Origin: Rhopalosiphum padi
Lineage: Eukaryota > Arthropoda > Insecta > Hemiptera > Aphididae
Assembly: GCF_020882245.1 (NCBI RefSeq)
Contig: NC_083600.1
Location: forward strand, 13,144,001-13,208,000
DNA length: 64,000 nt
Direction: 5' to 3'
Of the stretch, positions 23,401-36,687 are shown piece by piece (position 1 is the first letter of the stretch; each line of letters starts with the position of its first letter). The notes under the pieces are model-generated. The model was not told the DNA's origin. It searched no databases and saw nothing but the letters and a program-made list of their open reading frames with translations. The position numbers and the translations under genes were made by a program.

Positions 23401-26400
23401 TTATTAGTTTAGTAAAATATTTCGATTTAAAAGAAAACTTATTAATTAAACATAGGTACCAAAATAAAATTTATTTTACATTTTTAATAAACTTATTTAC
23501 TAATAAAGTAATAAGTAATAACTAGGACCCAGATTTAAATGCCCTTAAAAGGCTTAAAACCATACAAATATTGAATTATATGTTCTAAACAATAGCCAAA
23601 AATGGCTTTAAAAAATGCCCCATCATTTTTTTATACAATTTGGTAATTTATAAATAAGGTATAATTATTAATTTGTTAAAATAAAAAACAGGAATTTTAA
23701 AATTGACTTGATGTGACGATGGTGTTGATACGCATATCAATTGGGCATTATAATTCATTCTACATATACATTTACCCGATAAACCTATTAAACATAAACA
23801 ACTTAAATATCATGAAAACCATCTTTACATAATATTTAAAATAGGCCGAGTTTGTATAGTATATTGAAAAAATATGAATTAAAATCAACAGAATGGCCAA
23901 ATAATGATAAAAAATGCTAAATAAAAATTTGAGTTTTGAAGCAACCGTGTTACATAATAATGAAACAAATTATGTACCTATTTATAGATTACTAATAACA
24001 TTATATTTAAATTATTTGCTTTTATATTGAGTTTTCTGCTAGTCTATAAGTTGTTTTGGGGATAAATTATGAAATTTATCTTGATACTTTTATCAAACAT
24101 GTAGCATTTTATTATTTTATTAATATGGTAACATTTTTAAAATAATTTGAATTTTTTTAAGCTATTTATAGTAAATTAAATTTTTTAGTTTATTTCAATT
24201 TATGTTGATACAATTTTATTTTCTTGGTTATAAGCTTGAAATTGTAATACAAAGTTATTCATAAATTTTTCTAATATAATGTACAAATTATGTAGGCATA
24301 TGAAATTTTAAAATTATGTATTTGTATGTGTGAAATACCTAATGAATTATGATTTTTACTCTAACAATTTTAATTATTTTTCTGTGATTCTAAAAACTTC
24401 ATTTTAATATCTTGAAACATTCTACTATTTTTTATAATATCATCTTTCACACACAATGGAATTTTCATTCACTAATTTAGACTAATTTTATGTTATTTAT
24501 CATGGTTATATAAAATTTATTTTCATTTTTATTTTTTTTATTATTATTATTTATATAATACACACATTAAGATCAAAGTTATTGACGTTACTGGTGAGTG
24601 GTGACTACATAACTAAATATATAATTAAATAATTGAAATAAATTATATTATAAACAAAATAATAAAATTGCAACAATGTAGAATATTTAAATATTTTTGT
24701 TTAAATATTATTATATAATTTCTATAAATGGATTTATAATTATTAAAACAATTATTCTTCACCTTTCCGTAATGCGAACAGTCAATTTAAAGTAGCCCAC
24801 GACTCCATGCGTTTATCAGTACAGTATAATGTATATTCATCAAATAATCAATAAACCTGTTATTATTTTATAATAATACTTTTATTGTTTTTTTTGTATA
24901 TATAATTGACTGAAGAATCAATTATATGAAAAATAAAAAACAATTTTTGGTGTAACTCGGTTTGCTATTTACTAATTTTATATTACTCATTAAAGATATT
25001 GTAATGAACACACGAGTAACCTAGTAATTAAATGTGTTAACATTTTGACTTAAAACTTACTAATTCAATTTAAAAAATAATTTTATTGTGTAACCAAGAT
25101 CTTTTTATTATTTTACTTAAAACGATCATAAGAAAACTTGATGACAACTTTTTAGACAATTGAATAGTTATAGTTTTTAATGTTTGCTCACCATTAACAT
25201 AAATATGATTAACTGTGAACAAAGATTTTAGCTTATAATTTAAAAAAAAAAATAATAATTATACATTTTAAAACAATAAAACTGGATAAAAACATCATTT
25301 TTAAAAATTCTAAAAGTTTATTTTACATAAAAAAAAAAAATCGGTGAACATGAAATTTACTTTTAAATGTTATTTTTTAATCATGATTCATAACAAATTA
25401 ACGAAATTGTAATGTTTTGTAAATTAAAAACGCGTAGACCTTACATTAATACAATATATTTAAATAACACATAGAATTTTGTAGTTTTACCTATCATACT
25501 ATTCATATTCATACTTAATATATTCTATTCATAAAATTAGAATATCGATTTATAATGTTAATGTAGGTATTGGGTAAAATATCTTTCAATTAAAATGACG
25601 GAAATATTAACTAAATTCCATTTATTCAACTATTCGATACGTTTCTATCTTTTAGTCTTGTTATAGGCCTTTCATTTGTGTCAATTAAGTTATAGTGCTT
25701 TTAAAGTCAGAATGTCAGAAGCGGTTTAATGTCGATATCTTTGAATTATAATTATAATTATTTAAATGCACATGACTAATATGCATACAAAGTATATATA
25801 ATATAAATTAATGTATTATTTTTGTGTTGATTTAAATACTAAAACTACAAAATAACAAAATTAATATATACGTATTATAATCAATATGGTTATAGATAAT
25901 ATTCTACAACAATTTATTTATATTATAACTTATTATTAATACAATATATTAAATACTTCCTTGCTGTACTATTCTAAAATATTATTATTTGTAGCTTGTA
26001 TATTATTTATTTAATTTTGGGTTTATAATAAATATATACTGCGATTTTATAATATTTATAGTCATTTTTAAAGCAAATACAAGGATGGAAATAATTAGAG
26101 CAGTGCAAACTGTTATTATAATAATAATGAGTACACTCAAGTTTCCGAAAAGACAATTTTGAAAAAAGCTAATACTATTCAAATAAATGAACGTTGGTTG
26201 TTAAAAAAATAAAATACCCACACCCTATAGAATTATACTGTATAAGTAATAATAATAATATAATATATAATAATATATTATTATAAGTACAATTTTATCT
26301 GAATAATATATACAATAAAATGTAATTCAAATTTCAAATTATAAGAAAATGTCTAACTACTGTATTGTGTATTAATCAATGATTATCCAATTGAAATATA

Positions 26401-27220
26401 GTAAAAAAAAAATGTAAGTAGATCTTTGGTATAATATTCATTATGTATTTATATGTCATAATCTATTATGTATAAATCTTAATTTCCCTCACGCCTCACA
26501 AGCTAGGAATCACTGGTTTAAACTATTAAGTAATTCAATTTATTAAATTGGATTTTTTTTTATAACCAATAATATAATAAATTATGTAATGAATGACTGT
26601 TGACATGGTTTTTATTTTCTCTCTAAAATACCATTGGTACTTAGTATAAGTATGTACTTAGTGATTTTGTGTTTTTGTGTCAATGGATTATACTTAGTTT
26701 AACTGTGATTTGTATTTTTTAATTATGATATTTTTGGCATTTATAGACAATTATTATTATTTTTTTTTAATTTCAATTAAATTGGTTTTGCTCCGTCAAA
26801 AAGTTTACAAGTTTAATCCAAGGCCTCTCTTAAGTTCTTCATATATTACTAATCGAAAAAAATCTAAGAAATAAATAATCATATTATTTTATTTTATGGA
26901 TTTATGAAATTAAAACTTTAATAATATTATGAGATGTTTAAAGAATAACGATTTTAGTTATTTGATTGTAACTCAAAAATATTATTCATTAATTACTTCA
27001 TTAATCTCAATATAATTATTTATTACACATCTTTTTATTTTTAATACACGGAATCTATAAATAAATTTTATATTAAGCATGTTTGAGGATTTAAATTTAA
27101 TTTGTTGGAATGATTGACATGATGAAGTAATCACTTAGTGGCAACACTTACTGGCTAGATTTACTACATGATGATGATGACATTTTCCAAGATGTAATTT
27201 AATTTTAATTTAATTTTTAA

Positions 27221-27325
27221 TTTTTTTGTCAGTCATCGCCTTTTTAGGCAGTAAAAATGCTTCGATTTTAAATTTGAGGATGGTTTTATGGTAGAAATTT
27301 AGATCTGCTAGTTGGTATTTTGGAT
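27221..27325 (+). repeat. Dispersed repeat, copy related to 43136-43250
   Basis: Shared in order with the copy at 43136-43250: a T-run, a TGTC/GTC-A-TC-CC-TTTT block, AGTAAAAATG, TTC.ATTTT, a TTGA..ATG GTTT block and AT.TAG. The two are clearly the same family at low identity. No coding potential was recognised. Confidence 0.55.
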
Positions 27326-27826
27326 AACTATATTCATTATTTTATTTTAATTTAAAAACATATTACTTTTGAGAACTTTTTATGTATTTTATGAATTTTA
27401 CCAATCACAATTAGATTTTTAAAATATGTAGATTAATTTATAGATAATAGTGATAAAACCTATTTATACAACATCATACTGCTGTTAATTTAGGTTTATA
27501 TACAATTAAAACATATTGCGTAAATCATTAAATTATAGAATTATTTAATGTTTTCAATAGAATAATTTTATTCAATATAATACTTTATTAAATTATATTA
27601 AATTTTATTACGTTTATAAAAATAATATTTTCTCTAACATTTTTTCCTAAATCGGTAGTTGATTGATCGCTTTTAGTGGCAGATATATTAGATATCACTC
27701 AAATAAGTAGATAGTGTAGGTATAGGAAGAGTTCCTTTTTTATTATTAAAAGTATGTTTACATCAATATAGAGTTGCTATCTTCAAATCAATATATTTTT
27801 AATATTTGATGGTTCATAATATAATT

Positions 27827-27863
27827 AATACAATTTATTTATCGCTCCGTTTAGAATCTAAAA
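27827..27863. repeat. Fragment of a dispersed repeat family, box 2
   Basis: Carries the same 18-bp block as 7110-7127 and a similar upstream AATACA..TTTATT. It lies about 500 bases after the dispersed-repeat copy at 27221, so both may belong to one larger decayed element. Confidence 0.5.
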
Positions 27864-28849
27864 AACTAAAAATTTACATAAAATAAATAAATTTATTTTT
27901 TATACGTGAATATAATATTATTCATAATTTAATTAATTTCATTCATTCTGTGGTATTTATTCAAAGAGTTTGTGATATTTTATTTATTTCTATTAATAAT
28001 TTAGTGATTGATCTTAATATTTTTATAATATATATTCATATAACATTTTATTTTTCATATAAATTATAGATCAGTATTTAGAATTGTGTTAAAAATGTTC
28101 TTGGTTGTGGTTTATCAGTAAAATAAATGTAAATTTGTACCCATTAACACACTTATATTAACGTTGATAGTAATATATTTAAATCATATTGATATGCTTA
28201 AAGATAATTTATTATGTAAACATATTTATTATAGAATACATTTTATACAGTGTCTATATTTAGATCTAATGTATATAGTTTAAATAAATCGAATTTTGCA
28301 TCCTTTTCTTGTGCGAAGAAAATTAGGATCCACTAATTATACTATTATAGTTTACTTTTACATCTCTTAGCAAAACTTCGAATAAGTACTAAAAATCGTT
28401 TAAGCTCTTTGTTCAATTAAAAATAATTAAATGCAAAACAAATTAAAAGTAATATTTATATTATATTAAGTTATAATTTAGAAACTATGTCGTTAGCAAA
28501 ATGTTGACAATTTAAATCGGTTTAAATCAATCATTACTCTATATTATTTATTGATTATAATCATAATGTACAAATATTGACTACGGTACATACGGCAGCA
28601 ACATTTTATGTCTTACTTACAGTCGTAAGTTGCTGTAAAATGTTTAAAACAAAATTTAACTATTATCGTTTGACTTTAAAGTCGGTGATTATAATGTCAT
28701 TTATATCTAAATAAAAAAAATACATTTTTTCGCATCGTTTTTGCCACAATTTTCACTACTTGCATGATTACTTTTGTTATTGCAATCACAATATGTGTGG
28801 TTGCGGCCATATAATCATAAAAATATATGTCATATTATATACGAGTTTG

Positions 28850-29110
28850 TTAGCCGTCGTTATCGATGCGGCAATGGTGGTGGCGTCAGCGGGGTCAGGT
28901 AGGTAGGTAGGTAGATATAGGGGTATATAACGCGTACGCGAGGATAACGGAGAGAAACCCAAAAGCTATTGATCAATTTGCCGTGTAGTTGAATAATTCA
29001 TTTGGTACACTGTTGTTTTACGTAGCCAACGCAAACATTACAATTGCCGGATGTATATACGGAAAACAAAATTTCATGACGCAAAAACCCCGGTAAAGCA
29101 TATATATATA
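28850..29110. promoter_or_regulatory. Isolated GC- and CpG-richer block, possible regulatory region
   Basis: CG dinucleotides and GC words cluster here in otherwise very AT-rich DNA. An AGGT tetranucleotide repeat lies at 28897-28914, preceded by GGGGTCAG, so an AG|GTAGGT splice-donor-like context exists. It lies about 5 kb before the candidate RasGRF first exon and could be an enhancer or alternative first exon. There is no direct proof. Confidence 0.25.
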
Positions 29111-32100
29111 TGTATAAAGTGATGGCTAAGTGGAGAATACCGGAATGGAACAGAGGGTTATACGATATCGAACGATTTTGAACTTGACACGCGCATTATA
29201 TAATCCGCAGGGCACATATTGTACACACACATATATCGGTATTTATATTTGTATATATGTAGGTATTGTATAAATGTATAAGGTATATCACAAAAACGTT
29301 CACTCAAGTATATACACACCATATATACTTTGAATTTAGTATTAAGAGTTTGATAAATATGACTTTAAGACTGTTGTTCGTTGAAAAACCGTAATATAAG
29401 GTAATGTTGGTATGCGAAAGGCAGATCTGAACGGTGTGCATAATATGATATTATATATGGATGTTAGAGATGTTGAGTTAATGTTTACTACGGTTTATTG
29501 AAGATATTTGCACGTTTTTCATCTTATTATTTTTTTATTATTTTTTTTTTTGTAATATACAAAATGTACAATATGAATACCTATATTATGTTCATTTTTG
29601 TATTATAGTAGCAAAGGGTACTGCTGCTGAATATAATAATATCTTATATTACTTGCAAATATATAATAAAATAATAATATAATGACATAATCATGAAAAT
29701 AAAAGAGAAGTACAACATTAAAACATTTATATAAATATATAAAGGCGATACTTTTAACAATCGAAACTCATTATTATAAAAGCATTACATTTTTTGAAAT
29801 AAATTATTTAGGTAATTTGAAGTCATTACAACAACCCATCATTTTACTATAGTTATCTATAGTTAAATACTCATGTTATAACCAATTAACTACTCAGTAA
29901 TCGTTTGAATTTTGATTTTTATAAATTTAAATTCTAATAAAAATATTCTTATTTAGAATATGAAATCAAAAATGTACGTTGTTATTAAATAAAATGTAAA
30001 CCTTAAAATAGTAAATTTGTAATAATTTGTTATAATTTATTAATAATTATTTATTGATGATTATGTAAAAGGTTTTAAAGATATTTTCATAAAATATAAT
30101 ACATTTCGAGATAACCTGATAATGAGCAGTAGCAAGTGTTGGCTATTAAATAAATCACTCTTCATAATATTAATTGTTGTATTTGTACTTTTTTTGATTT
30201 CTGGATTTCGATTAAAAAAATCAAATAGGTAAGTAGTGTTTATTTTGATTTATTTTCGATTAAAAAAGTTGAACAATCCAGTGTAAGTATATTTTATGTG
30301 AGCTATTAAAAATATAATAATTTTTAATTTATCAATTCGGTAGGTATTAAAAACACATTTTGATTAAGTACAAAATATACCACTAGATTAAATTATAATA
30401 ATATATTGTATTTAAAATTAAACTGAGCGGTTGTACGACTTAATAGCCCTTGCCCCAAGTATTGGCACCACAACCATTGGATGTACTTATCTCTTTCAGA
30501 TGACACTCATACATAGTAAACATAGGTAGTATTATAATTGCATACAAACTTTATCTTATTTATGTAATGTATTTCCATATACGTATTATCACTGATTACA
30601 ACAATTCTTAAATTGTTAATATTATAAATTATGTACAACAATTATTATATTAAACTATGTAAATATCTATGATTATATGAAATATTACTTATATGTAAAT
30701 ATAATAAATTAAAAAAAAACTTTAAATAATAAATAAAGATTTTTAACGAGGCGGTGAACGAAACGAGTTGAGTAGGTATTCAACTCAATTTTTGAATAAT
30801 GTATGTAATTAAAAAAAAAATATATATTTTACACAATACATTTTGAAATAGGTCACTTTGAGTGAATATTAATTTACATTGATCAGCAATTTTCAAAAAA
30901 TTAAAATATCAAGTACTTCATTGACATAATAAAAGCTCTTATAAAACTATACTTGAGAGGACACCATATATCGATTTTGTATTTCTGTCAGCCATATACA
31001 CCATAATAAATGTACATTATCTGTTGTAGTACCAACACTGCTGAAAGCTATATGATAAAAATATTCAAGTTAATTTACCAATAGTTAAATTTTAATTTAA
31101 ACAATAAATTTTGTTTGACATTTGTATAATGTCATTTTATTTTTGAAGTATAGCCGTATTAGGCGTATTATATACTTAAATAAAAAAAATTCAATGTAAC
31201 ACATTTATTAATATTAATTAATTATTTAGCTCCTGCAATATTAATAAATGTGTTGTGAAATAGTATAAATGGGCACTAATATTATGCTACTGAAATGTCT
31301 GTACATATTTTAGATATAAAATATAAGTAAAAAGAATTATAAAGTTAATAGATTGGAAGGGTTATTTTAGTTGGTTAAAATTAACAGAATCGCATACCTA
31401 GTACGAATTATTATTGAATTGATGATATTGCATAATTTTCTATTAAGCATAATATTATATATTTAAATCTATAATACCTGTGTGATAATAATATTTATTA
31501 AGTTCGTGTGTATAGAATCAAGATCTTAAGAAAATTATTTTTATTACTTATTTAATCCAAATATAAGTATACCATTAGACTTTCTTTTTTAAAATACATT
31601 TCTGGTAATGATTTTAGTATATTTCAGAATTACGTTGATAAAATTCATACTCATAATAAACAGAATTGATGTAACCAATATAATATGTATAACATAATCA
31701 GAATTCCAAATTAATGAAAGATTTTATTACCACCTTTAAATATTTAGTGTTCTTCAGTTTTCAATCGAATTAATCATATTGAAAATTGACGTCTTATATT
31801 ATGCATTTATACGAAATATGTAAAATATATTGATAATATTATGTTATAAAAGACATAACTATATAATTATAAAATCAGTATCAACGATATTATTCTTATA
31901 TATTTATTTTAATTTAATTTCAGAACAGATTTGTGTATTATGTAGGTTTTTGAGACACATAATATACTTATATTTCCTATAAAGTGTATCCACTTATTAG
32001 TCTTACTTATTAATACATATAAATAATTTTATAGTAACAAATAAATACCTATTAAGTAGTTTATTTTTAACTACTTATGTAAAACTGGCTTAAATTATGT

Positions 32101-33650
32101 ATTAAACTATTAAACTAAAAATAATCCAATCTATTTAATGTTTATTTTATTTTATTTACTCTAAATATATAATATAAAGAATATTTTTGGCAGATGATCT
32201 TGAAATGTTCTATTATAACCTTTATAAAAGGTTAACGGTGTGAATTTTAATTCAGTTTGCATCTAATTATCAGTAATATTTTACTTTTAGGCTGTATGTT
32301 ATAGGTTTAATTATTATATATAACTAATAAGTTATAATTCTATACATATTCCATTTTATATTATATAGGAAGATTATGACTAAGATTTTAATTATTTTGG
32401 TCGAATATGCATAATTCTACGAGTATTGGGATTATAGCTAGATTTCTATAGGTTGGTAAGTACATTTAATTAACTAATTGGTATTTTTATAAATACTAAT
32501 GATGATGATAATCATTAAAAAAAAACGATCAATAAAATCGACGGACTTAGCAAAATGTTAATCCTTAATATTAGACAAAATATCTCTATCATTATAAATT
32601 AATATAAACAATAAACATGTACATATTTTTCTTTATTTAAATACTTATAATTTATTTTGATTTTTGAATATAGCTAATGATTATTATTAGTGTGATATGT
32701 ATACATATATTTTAATATTATTGTAAACTTTTCATTAATAAATGAGTAAGTAAGAATTATTAAGCAATTTTGATTTTAATAATAGTATAAATTATAGCGT
32801 GTTGATTGAAATTTGCTTCTATTAATATAATATTTTAGAATTATAAGTAATAATAATAATATTTTTTAAACGAGTGAACCGTACCCATTTTATTATGGAT
32901 CTTGATTGATGTGTAAATTGATGTATAGTTTTTAAATTTTTATATTATCAGCAAAAAATGTTTTTCGTTCCAGTACATGTAACACATTAAATGTAAAAAA
33001 TTAAATTAAATTTTGTAGTTTGTACAGGGTTTGCGATACTAGTGATTATTTATACAATATATTATCTCACTTATATGTAAAAAAAAGTCATAAAAAGTGT
33101 TTTGAACCGTAGAAAGTTAGTTTAGTAAGTTTCAAAACAAACCCTGATAGAAATTAGTTGGTGACCTTTAGTATATCGGGTACAATGTTTGGATGATATA
33201 CTATATATATTATATTTTACAATCTAAATTCAATGATTGTTTTTATAATAACTGTTCTATTCAAATCTCTCAAAGACCATCTTATATAGTAAACTCCTTC
33301 ATGATTTAAGGGAAATCCTTTATATTTTCATGAGTATTCCATACATGTTTTAAATATTAATAAATAATACATTTTTTTCAACGTTACATCTAAAACTATT
33401 TATCACTTACATTTAAGATTAGTTTATTTCGTTCTTTACATCTAGATATCGACTTAATTTAAATTGATATCTACTTGAATGTTGGGAGTATTCGATGGTA
33501 TAGAAACAACATTCATCACGGCTTCCGATAATTGTATAATATATTATGTATCATAATTCATGATAATATATAATATAAATTATTAACTGTGGACGTTTGT
33601 AATTAAGTACGATCTATCGGGGAAAATTATTTAAATGCGACATTGATTTC
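29111..33650. other. AT-rich intergenic DNA, no gene recognised
   Basis: No open frame of note. The only structured item seen is the perfect inverted repeat at 31198-31254. Confidence 0.5.
31198..31254. repeat. Perfect 18-bp inverted repeat with a 21-base spacer
   Basis: AACACATTTATTAATATT at 31198-31215 is the exact reverse complement of 31237-31254. Three further G-T pairs could extend the stem. It could be a small palindromic element remnant or a hairpin RNA. AT-richness makes the second less likely. Confidence 0.6.
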
Positions 33651-33699
33651 ATTCATTTAACATAATATTATTTAAAATCGTGTCACCGCATACGTCTTT

Positions 33700-34644
33700 T
33701 AGTCTATAAATTGAACATTTGAATGACCCCGGGTGGGCTAATTGAGTCGGTAATGTTAGGGACCATGGTTGGTGGACGGTGATGAAGGATGATGGGTGAA
33801 TTTGTTCGTAATAAGTAATATGTACCTATCCTGCAAATATCGAAAACGCGACAGGACCCGCGTGTCATGTGTGTCAGGTACATCGTCCAAGCATCTATCA
33901 CGAAAGAGGGTGGCACGTATGATTATTATATTATGTGTGGCGCTTGTGTTGTGTGCCGCTTATTGTCTGGGGAAGCGCGTACTTGCACTTATGACTTAAC
34001 CCGCTTAGCACTTACTCGTGCGTAAACAATGTTATAATAATATATACGCGATGCGACATTACATCGTTGTGTATGGACGGACTGCACATACAACAAAATA
34101 ATAATGATTATATTAATATATTATATATAACGTAACGCGCGATGCGTTCGTGTGTGCCCGTGGCGGCGGCGGCGAACGAAGAATCAATCTTCGCGCGCGC
34201 AAAAGGTCACCGCCGCCGCCAGCTCGGTCGTCGCGGCATTGGCGAGAGGATCGTGTGCCGCCGGGCGAGCCAGATGCGACGTGCGTCGAGGCGGAGGGAG
34301 GGTGAATCGAAGAGGGGGCCGACTTTGGGTATAGACGGGGACGCCGCCGAAAGAAGGGCATGAGGCTGCGTTTAGCAAAAGCACCTGTGGTGCCCCACGG
34401 CGCACGATCGAACCGGCGGCGGCGGTGGCGATGGGCCTTTGCGGGAGGCGCTCCGCACGTATATATAATATATTTTATTATATAGTATATATAGTATATT
34501 ACAACGTAACCGACGAGAGGGACAACAGTACGCACTACGGCGGCTCAGGGTCATGAGCTGACCCGGCCGCGCGCGCCACAGCCACCACCGCCGCCACACG
34601 CAACAGCGAATCGCGTCAGCCACCACCGTCGTCGCTGCTGCTGC

Positions 34645-34676
<32 letters not shown>

Positions 34677-34796
34677 GGTCGTCGTCACTTCGGCTGTCAA
34701 CCCGACGACGATACGGCCGCGGTTGCCACCGTCGTCGCCACCGACGCTGCCGCCTCCTCCTCCTTAGTCGACCACGTGTGCCAATTAGTCACACAG
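33700..34796 (+). promoter_or_regulatory. CpG-rich promoter region and probable non-coding first exon of the RasGRF gene
   Basis: CpG density rises from about 33700 and is strongest at 34135-34760, including a GCC/GCT repeat at 34636-34676. The block ends in a strong splice donor at 34796/34797 (CACACAG|GTGAGT). The next good acceptor on this strand is TATATTTCAG at 36523, just before the RasGRF start codon. This supports an untranslated exon ending at 34796. The transcription start cannot be placed from sequence alone. Open frames inside the block are GC-rich and low-complexity and look like untranslated leader. Confidence 0.6.
34636..34676. repeat. GCT/GCC trinucleotide repeat in the candidate 5' UTR
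   Basis: GCT units followed by GCC units with one GAC interruption, giving a very GC-rich leader segment. Confidence 0.85.
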
Positions 34797-36523
34797 GTGA
34801 GTAGTATAATATTTTAATTGTTATTATTACTATTATCAGTAGTACCTATTGTTATTAGGTAGGTATGTGCAAGCACATCGTACCGGTGTTTTGCGGCTTT
34901 ATGTTTTTTGTTGAAATTTATTTTTGAATTCGCGCGGTCGACGTAATATACGTAATAATATGATACACACGCTACGTCACCGCGTACGAAGAAACACATA
35001 AATTATAAATGATTATTTAGTAAATCGTTTTTCGGTCGCTAATATATTTCCGCCCGGAAATCATAGCGTGGCTAGTATACATTTGAATATTATAATATAA
35101 TATTATTATTTTCCTAACCGCGAACCGTGGTCAATCGTTTTAATATCAATTTGATAAGCACAAGCTTTACCTTATAGGGATTGCTGATGACACAGTTTAA
35201 AAGATGAAAGTATAAAATGTTATCATTAATATGGTATAACGTACGAAATGTGGGCAGGTCGGTAAAATTGTATTACATTATAACCACCGCGCAGAGCATA
35301 ATTCGTTGTTATTTTCGTCGGTGCACGAGTATAATAATATATTATTTTAACTTAATTATTTTATGTGCACAGGTATTATAATCTTTTAAAAACGTCGACT
35401 TGTGCAGTTATCTATACGAAGTCCTCAGCGCACGTCTGGGTTATACATGTATAGTATTTGTTTTCGTTCTTCCCACGCCGTCATTATAATCGCGCAACTG
35501 GGATTGGCATATATATTATATATACTTTATACCTACGCGTTATTTCCGTAAAAACATATATATACATACCTAATAAGTAAGTTATATTACACACTTATAC
35601 GATACGCGTATATATTATGTATATTTTGTACTAAAATGTCATTCCCTGATATATCATTGCGTCTCGTCTTCGCAGCCGAATATCAATATTATTCGCTCGC
35701 ACCACTTGTTTGCGATGCCTCTGCACAAACGACAGGTTGTATATACGCGGGAAAAATGTATATTAGTTTTGTACATGACATTGTGTACTGTATAGCACCT
35801 ATAATATATAGGTATTGATTTTTTTTTTAACACAGCGTGATGGCTTTCAAAATATATTATTTCCTACACCACATAGCCAACCATTTTCTTTCAATTCAAC
35901 CACCCAATTCAAATACATCTCAGAACGCTTATGGACGAGTGTTTTTTTTAAATTTAATTTTCATTATATATACATAAATGAGAATAATATACATTAAAAA
36001 TAATATCAAAATATTACAATTATAGTTAACTGTATTTTTTTTGGATACTGATCTATTAATGGAAGAAAGGGGGTATAAAAAGAGGTAATATGAGGTCAGA
36101 TGCCAAAGCAAAAACCAGGCACCTCCTCGGGGACTTTTTTTTAAAGATATCATGTGAAATTGTGTTTTTTTTTTAGAAAATAAAATGCTTAAAAAATTTA
36201 AAAATATAATACATTGGTTCATATGAAAATTGAAGTTATATGTGATAATTATGCTGCAGTGGTAAATATGATAAGAACCATATAAAATATTTTGTAATAC
36301 ATAACATGATATTTTATATAATATTATCTACAAGGAGCCGTAAATAAACACTAATAATAATAATAAAAAATAATAATGGTGCTTTCGCAAACAGAAATTT
36401 ATATGTATTGGTATATACGTATAAGTATATAATATCAGATCAGATTGGTCTGAAAAATCTAATCTTGTGAAAAATAATATGTTGTATACCTAACGATAAA
36501 ATTATAAATCTGTTATATTTCAG
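34797..36523 (+). other. Probable intron 1 of the RasGRF gene (5' UTR intron)
   Basis: It starts GTGAGT and ends TTATATTTCAG. The acceptor is followed by a second CAG, so a tandem CAGCAG acceptor is available that would shift the join by three untranslated bases. The interior is AT-rich with a GC-richer repeat-like patch near 36060-36140. No coding exon was seen. Confidence 0.55.
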
Positions 36524-36528
36524 CAGTG

Positions 36529-36687
36529 ATGTTAAGCCCGAAGATGCAAAGATGTGTCCGGGTGGTAGACAATCAGCTCCTGATGTTGTCAGACCGTGCC
36601 CGTACAGATAGTACACTCACCGGAAATCTCCATAAAAAAGCGTCAGACAGCGGAAGGTGGAAGAACCGATATTTTGTTCTATACCAG
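36529..36687 (+). CDS. Rasgrf: RasGRF-family guanine nucleotide exchange factor, first coding exon
   Basis: RasGRF proteins activate Ras (CDC25 domain) and Rac (DH domain) in response to calcium-calmodulin and G-protein signals at the membrane. This exon gives residues 1-53. From M6 the sequence (M-Q-R-C-V-R-V.. then L-T-G-N-L-H-K-K..W-K-N-R-Y-F-V-L-Y-Q) aligns with the vertebrate RasGRF start (M-Q-K-G-I-R-L.. G-Y-L-S-K-R..W-Q-T-K-W-F-A-L-L-Q), which is the first strands of PH domain 1. Start: ATG at 36529 (G at -3), or ATG at 36544 (A at -3), whose product would match the usual family start exactly. The donor is CCAG|GTATGT at 36688, phase 0. The exons downstream continue the same domain in frame, which makes the family call firm. 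Confidence 0.9.

Larger units (their letters stand above)
15093..28840. other. AT-rich intergenic DNA, no gene recognised
   Basis: Over 13 kb with only short open frames and no recognisable exons. It holds a TA repeat (16634-16661), a pair of imperfect 60-base tandem units (20365-20485), a patch with repeated CCATAGAC-like words (21580-21775) and pieces of a dispersed repeat (27221-27325, 27827-27863). A gene in an intron-rich, diverged form could be missed. Confidence 0.5.

Noticed and set aside
23520..23650. Possible hAT-type element end (AAATGCCCTTAAAAGGC)
   Set aside because: No convincing second terminus or 8-bp duplication could be found nearby.
34113..34626. Frames of 60-140 codons in the 34-kb CpG block
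   Set aside because: They are arginine- and proline-rich GC-driven frames on both strands. The block is better explained as promoter and untranslated first exon.
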